A stretch of DNA of 7,903 bases from an uncultured Gemmiger sp. (GTDB taxonomy: Bacteria; Bacillota; Clostridia; Oscillospirales; Ruminococcaceae), in NCBI GenBank assembly GCA_959018215.1, contig CAUEKL010000100.1:1-7903 (forward strand), read 5' to 3'. The notes under the pieces are model-generated. The model was not told where the DNA came from. It saw only the letters and a list, made by a program, of their open reading frames with translations, and ran no database searches. Numbering within the stretch: the stretch's first letter is position 1; every line of letters starts with the position of its first letter. The translations under genes were made by a program, and so were the position numbers. Positions 1-4,944 of this stretch are shown piece by piece.

Positions 1-366
1 GTGCACCCGCCGGGCCAGGGCCTCCACCCGGGCGATGAGCTCGGACACCGAGAAGGGCTTGGTGATATAGTCGTCGGCGCCGATGGACAGCCCCCGGATC
101 TTATCCGTCTCCTGCCCTTTGGCGGACACGATGATGATGCCGATATCGGGGTCGTCCCGGCGGATGGTCTCACACAGGGAAAGGCCGTCCATGCCGGGAA
201 GCATCAGGTCCAGCAGGGCCGCGTCGCAGGGCGGGTTGGCGTGCAGCAGTTCCAGGGCGCGCTCGGCGCTGGGAGCTTCCAGCACCTCCCACCCGGCCAT
301 GCGCAGGTTCAGCACCTCCATCTCCCGGATGCTGTTTTCGTCCTCCACAACCAGGACTCGTTTCAT
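1..366 (-). CDS. OmpR-type response regulator, receiver domain (C-terminus cut by window edge)
   Basis: Two-component response regulator. The 122 codons visible form a whole receiver domain: VLVVEDE at residues 4-10 gives the acidic pocket (E8, D9), LLDLMLPGMDG gives the phospho-acceptor D53, SAK at 81-83 the switch Ser, and ITKPF the conserved K103. The order and the text around KPF followed by ELIARVEALARR match the OmpR/PhoB class, so a winged-helix DNA-binding domain is expected beyond the left edge, but it is not seen. The start at 366 has AGGAG about 8 bases upstream. It lies 37 bp after the stop of the lipoprotein gene, on the same strand, with no terminator between, so the two are probably co-transcribed. 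A histidine kinase probably follows outside the window (inference). The target genes cannot be told from the sequence. Confidence 0.95.
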   Translation of the reverse strand, partial: MKRVLVVEDENSIREMEVLNLRMAGWEVLEAPSAERALELLHANPPCDAALLDLMLPGMDGLSLCETIRRDDPDIGIIIVSAKGQETDKIRGLSIGADDYITKPFSVSELIARVEALARRVH

Positions 367-403
367 ATACACAACTCCTTTCCGATAGGGAAGGTCACAG
401 GAT

Positions 404-1723
404 TCAGGACAGGACCGTCACGCCGGAGATGACATCCTCCAGGGTGAGGCCGTAATATTCGGTGAGGATACGGGCCTGCAGCTGCCGGCTGCCGATGGTG
501 GCCACCCGGCTGTACTGGTCGGCACGGAGATTGGTGGAGGAAGGCTCCACCACCCGCAGTTCACAGTACTGGATGTCCCCGGCCAGATTGCAGATGATCC
601 AGCCGCTGCCGCCTATATTGGATTTCACCGAAACATTGCCGTGCATGGATTCGGGCAGCCGCAGGAAAAAGCGGTGTTCGCTGTCATACACGCCGAAGAT
701 GTTGTTGCCGCCCTCCTCGGTGGCATAGTCCTTCCACAACAGGAAGTGCAGCTGGTTGGCCAGTTCCTCGGGCACGATGCCGCCGTCCGCCACCTCGGTG
801 GGGATATCCACGGTGCCGTTGCCGTCCAGGTCCATGCTCAGCAGGTCGGTGTCGTAGCGCTGGGTGGCGCTGTACAGGTCCGGCACCCCGGGGGGAAGAT
901 AGGTTTTCAGAAAACCGCTGTCCGCATCATAAATGATGATGCTGGAGGCCAGGCTGGAGGCGGAACCGGCCCAGCCGTCCACCACCAGGTAGGAGGCGCC
1001 GTCCTGTCCCACGCCCGCGTGCAGGCCCGCACAGCCGCTGTAATATCCTTCGCCCACGGCCAGGGTCTGGGCCGCCAGGAAGGTATCCCCGCCGGTGTAG
1101 GTCAGCAATTGCAGATTGATGCCGCCGTTCTCAGTCTCGGTGGGCAGAGCCAGCACCAGGTCCTGGGTGCCGTCCCCGCCGTCGGTGACATCGGCCACCA
1201 GCATGTCGGTGTAGCTCTGTTTATTTACAGTCTGTAAAGTTTCGTCACTATTATACAGATAGACAACCATGTAGCGGTCGCCCTGGGCGCTGTCGTATCC
1301 CACCAGCAGCTGCAGGGACTCCGCATCCCGCAGGTGGGCGTAACTCACCGTTTCCACCTCGCTGGACAGGCCCTCGGTGTGCTGGGAGACCCGCCAGCCG
1401 CCGGAGTCGGTGGGTTCCAGGATAGCCAGCCAGACGTTGGAGCCGCCGGATTCCACCGTGTAGAGGACGGCTGCCTCCTGGGTGCCGTCCCCATCCCAGT
1501 CACCGAAAAGAAAGGGCGACAGGAAATCGCCGCTGGCCGGATATTTCAGGGTAGCCACCCCGTCCAGATAGCTGTTCAGGGCTTTCTGCACAGCACTGGT
1601 CTGCCCCGAAAGCCGGGGTGCACGCAGCAGGCTTTCGGTTTCCCCGCCGGGCAGCACACTGCAGCCGGTCAGGCACAGGGCCAGGACCAGGGCGGCCGCG
1701 GCCGTTTTGGGTGTGTGAGCCAT
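404..1723 (-). CDS. Predicted lipoprotein with VCBS/FG-GAP-like acidic loops, unknown function
   Basis: A 439-aa secreted lipoprotein. Residues 1-20 are a signal peptide with a hydrophobic core (AAAALVLALCLTG) and lipobox LTG-C21, so the mature protein is tethered to the outer face of the membrane. Three spaced loops resemble calcium-binding DxDGDG/FG-GAP motifs: DWDGDGTQE (75-83), DVTDGGDGTQD (178-188) and DLDGNGTVD (298-306). They recur about every 100-120 residues, which suggests a beta-propeller-like fold (inference). No catalytic motif is recognised. The start at 1723 is chosen because AGGAGG lies 8 bases upstream and the signal peptide follows directly. Longer in-frame readings up to 2041 run through the divergent promoter region and are not credible. 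It has its own promoter (1764-1792) and precedes a response regulator by 37 bp, so a role as an envelope sensor partner or output of that system is possible but unproven. Confidence 0.85.
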   Translation of the reverse strand: MAHTPKTAAAALVLALCLTGCSVLPGGETESLLRAPRLSGQTSAVQKALNSYLDGVATLKYPASGDFLSPFLFGDWDGDGTQEAAVLYTVESGGSNVWLAILEPTDSGGWRVSQHTEGLSSEVETVSYAHLRDAESLQLLVGYDSAQGDRYMVVYLYNSDETLQTVNKQSYTDMLVADVTDGGDGTQDLVLALPTETENGGINLQLLTYTGGDTFLAAQTLAVGEGYYSGCAGLHAGVGQDGASYLVVDGWAGSASSLASSIIIYDADSGFLKTYLPPGVPDLYSATQRYDTDLLSMDLDGNGTVDIPTEVADGGIVPEELANQLHFLLWKDYATEEGGNNIFGVYDSEHRFFLRLPESMHGNVSVKSNIGGSGWIICNLAGDIQYCELRVVEPSSTNLRADQYSRVATIGSRQLQARILTEYYGLTLEDVISGVTVLS

Positions 1724-1763
1724 GGGCGCCCCTCCTTTCCGGCGTTTCATGATATACGCAGTC

Positions 1764-1792
1764 AGTATACCACAAACCGGCCTCTGCCGCAA
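1764..1792 (-). promoter_or_regulatory. SigA-type promoter for the lipoprotein–response regulator operon
   Basis: Read on the minus strand: TTGCGG (1792-1787), a 17-base spacer, then TATACT (1769-1764), with TGG directly in front of the -10 (extended -10). The -35 matches the consensus at only 3 of 6, but the extended -10 compensates. The predicted transcript starts near 1757, giving a leader of about 34 bases before the ATG at 1723, with the AGGAGG site inside it. It points away from the XRE operon promoter. Confidence 0.7.
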
Positions 1793-1815
1793 TGTGTACC
1801 GGGGCCGTGCCGGAA

Positions 1816-1855
1816 TTTTTGCAAAGTTTGCTTGACAGTTTTTGCAAAGTTTGCT
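1816..1855 (+). repeat. Tandem 17-bp operator repeats, each holding a GCAAA-N-TTTGC palindrome
   Basis: The 17-mer TTTTTGCAAAGTTTGCT occurs identically at 1816-1832 and 1839-1855, a 23-bp period, a little over two helical turns. Each holds the 11-bp palindrome GCAAAGTTTGC (1821-1831 and 1844-1854), symmetric apart from its centre base. The first copy abuts and slightly overlaps the TTGACA -35, and the second fills the -35/-10 spacer. Such an arrangement is typical of binding sites for small dimeric HTH repressors (known for the class); assigning it to the adjacent XRE protein is inference. Confidence 0.85.
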
Positions 1856-1860
1856 ATGCT
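1832..1860 (+). promoter_or_regulatory. Strong SigA-type promoter for the XRE–membrane protein–CPBP operon
   Basis: A perfect TTGACA (1832-1837), exactly 17 bases, then TATGCT (1855-1860). Transcription should start near 1867, about 65 bases before the XRE start codon at 1932. One operator palindrome touches the -35, one fills the spacer and one overlaps the start point, so this promoter is very likely repressed by a DNA-binding protein, with the XRE product of the first gene the obvious candidate. Confidence 0.85.
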
Positions 1861-1865
1861 GAAAG

Positions 1866-1883
1866 TGCAAAGCAGACTTTGCA
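1866..1883 (+). promoter_or_regulatory. Third operator-like inverted repeat over the predicted transcription start
   Basis: TGCAAAG (1866-1872), a 4-base spacer CAGA, then CTTTGCA (1877-1883). It shares the GCAAA/TTTGC half-sites of the two upstream repeats but with wider spacing between halves. Its centre is about 25 bp from that of the second repeat. It overlaps the predicted +1 near 1867, so binding there would block initiation; as RNA it could also form a short hairpin. Confidence 0.65.
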
Positions 1884-1931
1884 AGTTCAGCCTGCGGCAT
1901 CTTGTCCCGCAGGCCGGAAAGGCGATGACCC

Positions 1932-2141
1932 ATGAAGACCCGTATTCCCGAACTGCGCAAAGCCCGGCGCATGAGCCAGCAGGATCTGGCCGATGCGGTG
2001 GGCGTGACCCGGCAGACCATCACCAGCATCGAGGTGGGCAAGTATACCGCCAGCCTGGAACTGGCCTACAAGATTGCCCGCTATTTTGATCTTACCATCG
2101 AGGAAGTTTTCGATTTCAGCCATTTGGAGGGAGTATCATGA
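1932..2141 (+). CDS. XRE/Cro-type helix-turn-helix regulator, 69 aa
   Basis: A minimal one-domain DNA-binding protein. Residues 4-60 form the five-helix XRE/HTH_3 fold, with helix 2 at SQQDLADAV (15-23) and recognition helix 3 at TRQTITSIE (26-34), followed by the family's conserved GKYTASLELAYKIA stretch. The length and text match the small YozG-like regulators often found ahead of membrane-protein genes in Firmicutes. There is no sensor or ligand domain. The start at 1932 has a modest GAAAGG site 9 bases upstream. Its stop overlaps the next gene's start as ATGA (2138-2141), implying translational coupling. The promoter in front carries three palindromes, so autorepression is likely; what relieves it is not apparent, and the coupled membrane protein is a candidate anti-repressor (inference). 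Confidence 0.93.
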   Translation: MKTRIPELRKARRMSQQDLADAVGVTRQTITSIEVGKYTASLELAYKIARYFDLTIEEVFDFSHLEGVS

Positions 2142-2626
2142 TCATCCGTCAGTTCTTTGAGGGACACCCTGCCACCCAGGAAGCCTACCGCATCCGGCTG
2201 CAGGTCCTGCGCCCCTTCTGCGCGGTGCCGATGGTGCTGGGTGCCGCCACCGTCCTGTTTGCCCTGCTGGGGGTCCCCCGGCTGCTGAGCGAAGAGAGAA
2301 ATATTTCCTTTTTCAGCGGTTTTTACAGCGGCACCGGATTTTTCCTGCTGGTTCTGGGGCTGGTCTTGTATCTGCGCATCGGACGTCTGCTGAAAGACGA
2401 AGCCGCACTGCGCCGCCGTTTCACCGAGTGCACCGACGAGCGGAATTGCCGCATCAACGAAAAGGCTGCGCTGGCCGCTGTGGGCGCCCTGTTCCTGGTG
2501 CTGTACCTTCTGCTGCTGGGCGCCGGGCTCTTTGCTCCGGTGCTGTTCGTCTTCTGCCTGGTCGGCATCCTGTTGTTTGCGGTGCTGTACCTGGCGTTCC
2601 GCTTGTATTACAGCCGCGTCCTGTGA
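2138..2626 (+). CDS. Four-helix membrane protein coupled to the XRE regulator, unknown function
   Basis: A 162-aa integral membrane protein with four likely transmembrane segments at about 26-48, 60-80, 111-130 and 132-155. A charged cytoplasm-like loop between segments two and three contains TDERNCRINEKAA (99-111). A DER-x-x-x-I-x-x-KA motif just before a helix is a recurring feature of DUF2178-like proteins encoded beside small XRE regulators (recalled family pattern, not searched). Two Cys (C97 or so in ECTDE and C104) lie in this loop. The start at 2138 has GGAGGGAG 4-11 bases upstream and overlaps the XRE stop by four bases. The biochemical role is unknown; a membrane-bound signal input for the XRE protein or a partner of the CPBP protease downstream are both possible. 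Confidence 0.8.
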   Translation: MIIRQFFEGHPATQEAYRIRLQVLRPFCAVPMVLGAATVLFALLGVPRLLSEERNISFFSGFYSGTGFFLLVLGLVLYLRIGRLLKDEAALRRRFTECTDERNCRINEKAALAAVGALFLVLYLLLLGAGLFAPVLFVFCLVGILLFAVLYLAFRLYYSRVL

Positions 2627-2655
2627 CGCCCGGACCAAAAGGAGGAGTTTCCCCC

Positions 2656-3525
2656 ATGCGTACATCCCGAAAGAATCTGCTGGCCGCCGTCAGCGGCTAC
2701 GTTCTGTCCCTGGTGTTCCTTCTGTTCATTGCCACGCCCCTGCAGATGCGCTACGGCATGGTAGGGCTGCTGTGGACCGAGCTGGGTCTGCTGGCCCTGG
2801 CCCTGCTGGGCACCGCCGTCTTCCGTGCCCCCTGGCGGCAGGTGTTCAACTTCCGCCGTCCCACCGTAAAGGGTGTGTTCGGTACCCTGCTGCTGTGGAT
2901 GGGCGCCTACGCCCTGGTCATGCTGGTGTCCATGTTCATCATGCTCATCGCTCCCCAGCGGATGACCGAGGTAAGCAGCTCCATCACCGACCTGTTCACC
3001 CGGGTGCCCTTTGTCCTGCGGTTCCTGTTGGTGGCGGTGACCCCCGCCTTCTGTGAGGAGATGCTCTTCCGGGGCTATCTGCTCCACCACATGCAGCCCA
3101 TGCCCGCCTGGGCCCGCATCCTGGGCTGCGGCATTCTCTTCGGCGTTTTCCACCTGGACCCGGTGCGGTTTTTGCCCACCGCCGTTCTGGGCATCTTCAT
3201 CACCTGGGGTGCCCTGCGCAGCGGCAACCTGCTGTATGCCATGCTCTTCCATCTGTTCAACAACGGCCTGTCCACCCTGGCCACCCTCGTGCCTTCCTCC
3301 GCCGATGCGGCCGCCCTGGAATCCGCCAGTGCAGCCGTGACTCCCGCCGTGCTGGGTGTATACTTTTTCCTGGCGGCGGCCAGCCCCTGGCTGGTCTGGG
3401 CCGGGCTCAGCCTGCTGCGTCCCAAGGATGCCCCCGCCCCTGACCGGGCCCGCTCCGCCATGCTCTGCCTGGTGCTCTGCGCCGCCTGCGTGGCTGTGGG
3501 CTGGCTGTTGGTGCAAGCGGGCTGA
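2656..3525 (+). CDS. CPBP/Abi family intramembrane metalloprotease
   Basis: A 289-aa polytopic membrane protein with about eight hydrophobic segments. All CPBP (CAAX protease and bacteriocin-processing, Rce1-like) motifs are present: EEMLFRG at 134-140 (E134, E135, R139), FGVFH at 162-166 (H166) and HLFNN at 199-203 (H199, N203). These residues form the intramembrane glutamate-type/metal site in the family, so the enzyme appears intact. In bacteria such proteins act in bacteriocin self-immunity, peptide maturation or quorum signalling; which applies here cannot be read, and no CAAX protein or bacteriocin gene is nearby. The start at 2656 has GGAGGAG 8 bases upstream; the gene follows the membrane protein by 29 bp. 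After the core domain come two more helices (about 231-254 and 268-286), a C-terminal extension beyond the minimal domain. It ends just before a strong terminator. Confidence 0.9.
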   Translation: MRTSRKNLLAAVSGYVLSLVFLLFIATPLQMRYGMVGLLWTELGLLALALLGTAVFRAPWRQVFNFRRPTVKGVFGTLLLWMGAYALVMLVSMFIMLIAPQRMTEVSSSITDLFTRVPFVLRFLLVAVTPAFCEEMLFRGYLLHHMQPMPAWARILGCGILFGVFHLDPVRFLPTAVLGIFITWGALRSGNLLYAMLFHLFNNGLSTLATLVPSSADAAALESASAAVTPAVLGVYFFLAAASPWLVWAGLSLLRPKDAPAPDRARSAMLCLVLCAACVAVGWLLVQAG

Positions 3526-3542
3526 ACTTTCACCACTAAAAC

Positions 3543-3574
3543 AAACCGCCTTCCCGGCAAAGGGAAGGCGGTTT
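3543..3574. terminator. Bidirectional Rho-independent terminator between convergent operons
   Basis: A perfect 13-bp stem, with arms 3543-3555 and 3562-3574 (core CCGCCTTCCC / GGGAAGGCGG) and a 6-base loop. The plus strand ends in TTTTTGTT and the minus strand in TTTGTTTT, so it can stop transcripts from both the CPBP gene (stop at 3525) and deoC (stop at 3585). Confidence 0.92.
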
Positions 3575-3584
3575 TTGTTCTGGA

Positions 3585-4244
3585 TTATTCGGCGGTCAGC
3601 AGACCCACGGCACGGGAGGTACCCAGGCGGTCGGCGCCCAGGTCCAGGAACTTTTCCATATCCTCCACGGTGGAGATGCCGCCCGCAGCCTTGATCTTGC
3701 AGCGGCCCGCCACATGCTTGGCGAACAGCTCAATATCATGGAAGGTGGCTCCGGCGGTGGAGAAGCCGGTGGAAGTCTTGATGAAGTCGGCACCGGCTTC
3801 GGGCACGATGTCGCACATCTTGATCTTTTCCTCGTCGGTGAGCAGGCAGGTCTCGATGATGACCTTCAGGCAGTGGTCCCCCACCGCCTGCTTGACGGCG
3901 GCGATATCCTCCCGCACGGCATCGTACTCGCCGTTTTTCAGCCGGCCGATGTTGATGACCATGTCCACTTCCGAAGCGCCGTTTTCGATGGCGGTGCGGG
4001 CTTCAAAGCACTTGCTGGCGGTGTCCATGGCACCCAGGGGGAAGCCCACCACGCAGCACACCGACACCCGGCCGGCCATATACTCGGCGGCCTGCTTCAC
4101 ATAGCAGGTGTTGATGCACACCGAAGCCGTATGATGTTCCATGGCCTCGTCACAGAGTTTCTGAATCTGGGGCCAGGTGGCTTCAGGTTTGAGGAGGGTG
4201 TGGTCAACGACCGAAAACAGCTGTTCCTTGGTGTAATGGCTCAC
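3585..4244 (-). CDS. deoC: Deoxyribose-phosphate aldolase
   Basis: DERA cleaves 2-deoxy-D-ribose 5-phosphate to glyceraldehyde 3-phosphate and acetaldehyde in cytosolic deoxynucleoside catabolism. The 219-aa protein is the usual short bacterial length and a single TIM barrel. Catalytic residues are in place: D94 in EVDMVINIG, Schiff-base K156 in FIKTSTG, and K185 in IKAAGGI. VDHTLLKP at 13-20 is the family N-terminal signature. The start is taken as GTG at 4244, in a GTGA overlap (4241-4244) with the stop of the 52-aa gene upstream, with a GGGGGCGGAG-type site just ahead; DERA homology begins within ten residues of it. No other deo genes (phosphorylase, phosphopentomutase) are adjacent, which is unusual compared with classical deo operons. 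The protein is rich in cysteine (ten), consistent with an anaerobe. A terminator lies 11 bp beyond the stop. Confidence 0.95.
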   Translation of the reverse strand: MSHYTKEQLFSVVDHTLLKPEATWPQIQKLCDEAMEHHTASVCINTCYVKQAAEYMAGRVSVCCVVGFPLGAMDTASKCFEARTAIENGASEVDMVINIGRLKNGEYDAVREDIAAVKQAVGDHCLKVIIETCLLTDEEKIKMCDIVPEAGADFIKTSTGFSTAGATFHDIELFAKHVAGRCKIKAAGGISTVEDMEKFLDLGADRLGTSRAVGLLTAE

Positions 4245-4399
4245 CGGTACTCCGCCCCCTTCTTGCAGTGTTTGCACAGATGTGCCTGGTGCAGCCCGAT
4301 GGCCGCAAAGATGATGGAGGTAACACCGCACACGGTGGCGATGATGCCCAGGACCAGGCCGGTGAGGCGGAAACCTCCGCCGCGAACGTTGTTTTTCAT
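4241..4399 (-). CDS. Small single-helix membrane protein with CxxC tail, 52 aa
   Basis: A short gene in the gap between gtrA and deoC. ATG at 4399 has a full AAGGAGG 8 bases upstream, and the TGA at 4241-4243 overlaps the deoC GTG, so both ends are supported by signals. The product starts MKNNVRGGGFRL, then one hydrophobic segment (about 12-35, LTGLVLGIIATVCGVTSIIF), then a polar end with HLCKHCKKGAEYR, where C42 and C45 form a CxxC. With basic residues before the helix, the tail would face out by the positive-inside rule if the N-terminus stays inside, although the tail is basic too, so topology is unclear. The CxxC could bind metal or form a disulfide. I do not recognise a family. Position between gtrA and deoC suggests co-transcription. 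Confidence 0.75.
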   Translation of the reverse strand: MKNNVRGGGFRLTGLVLGIIATVCGVTSIIFAAIGLHQAHLCKHCKKGAEYR

Positions 4400-4425
4400 A
4401 AGAATGCCTCCTTATTGCGCACGGG

Positions 4426-4875
4426 TCACGGCGCTTTTTTGGTAAAGATCAGAATCTTGGAAAACACATAGTTGGATACGATCACCACAACCTGGGAGAA
4501 CAGCTTGACAATGTTGGCCCACAGCTGGGGAGACACAAAGGTGACCATGGGGCCCAGCACGCTCACACCGCCCCACATGATCAGCTGATCCACCACCGCG
4601 GTGAAGATGCGGCAGCCCACAAACTTGGTGAATTCCCGCCAGGCGTCGGCACCGCGGCTTTTGCTGCGGAAAACAAAGGTGCGGTTGGTCCAGTAGGCAA
4701 ACAGAATGCAGATGGCATTGTTGAGGACATTGCCCACACCGGCAGCGAAATCCAGCCCGAAGGCCGCCTGGAAAATGTTGAGGATGACAAAGTTGAGCAG
4801 CGTGGCCAGCCCGCCGAAAAACAGGTAGGACAGCTGTTCATAGTATTTCTTGATGAGGTCTGTAATTTTCTGCAT
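4426..4875 (-). CDS. GtrA-family four-helix membrane protein
   Basis: A 149-aa polytopic protein with four likely helices at about 15-37, 43-62, 86-110 and 117-138. Family signatures are visible: YLFFGGLATLLNFVI (17-31), the NRTFVF motif at 64-69 just after helix two, and SNYVFSKILIF (134-144) near the end. GtrA-like proteins are thought to move undecaprenyl-phosphate-linked sugars across the membrane for glycosylation of cell-surface polymers; the substrate here is unknown and no glycosyltransferase is adjacent. The ATG at 4875 is preferred, with a weak GGGTG 4 bases upstream. An in-frame TTG at 4893 falls in the T-tract of the preceding terminator and is less likely. The stop is 26 bp before the 52-aa gene. 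The start lies only 17 bases beyond that terminator and no promoter fits between, so expression may depend on read-through. Confidence 0.88.
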   Translation of the reverse strand: MQKITDLIKKYYEQLSYLFFGGLATLLNFVILNIFQAAFGLDFAAGVGNVLNNAICILFAYWTNRTFVFRSKSRGADAWREFTKFVGCRIFTAVVDQLIMWGGVSVLGPMVTFVSPQLWANIVKLFSQVVVIVSNYVFSKILIFTKKAP

Positions 4876-4891
4876 GATGCACCCGTGAACC

Positions 4892-4924
4892 AAAAAGAGG
4901 CCCGCCTGTTACCAGGCAGGCCTC
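4892..4924 (-). terminator. Rho-independent terminator after ispH-rpsA
   Basis: On the minus strand the arms GAGGCCTGCCTG (4924-4913) and CAGGCGGGCCTC (4908-4897) pair over 12 bp with one U·G wobble and a 4-base loop, followed by TTTTTG (4896-4891). The mismatch on the plus strand becomes a wobble on the minus-strand RNA, which supports the direction. It lies about 20 bases after the stop of ispH-rpsA. Confidence 0.88.
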
Positions 4925-4944
4925 CCATTGGGATCGTTCAGAGA

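Noticed and set aside
1724..2041. N-terminal extension of the lipoprotein up to 2041
   Set aside because: The extension would read through both divergent promoters and the opposite XRE gene. The signal peptide and AGGAGG site fix the start at 1723.
2608..3516. Minus-strand open frame (302 codons) opposite the CPBP gene
   Set aside because: Its Gln/Gly/His-rich, low-complexity translation is an antisense shadow of a Leu/Ala-rich membrane protein. The plus-strand gene has intact motifs and a good ribosome binding site.
3714..4445. Plus-strand open frame opposite deoC and the 52-aa gene
   Set aside because: It is antisense to deoC, whose catalytic residues are all present. It also crosses several minus-strand gene boundaries and has no initiation signal.
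4876..4893. TTG start for gtrA at 4893, six codons upstream of the chosen ATG
   Set aside because: It falls in the terminator T-tract and lacks a ribosome binding site, and the added residues are not part of the GtrA fold.
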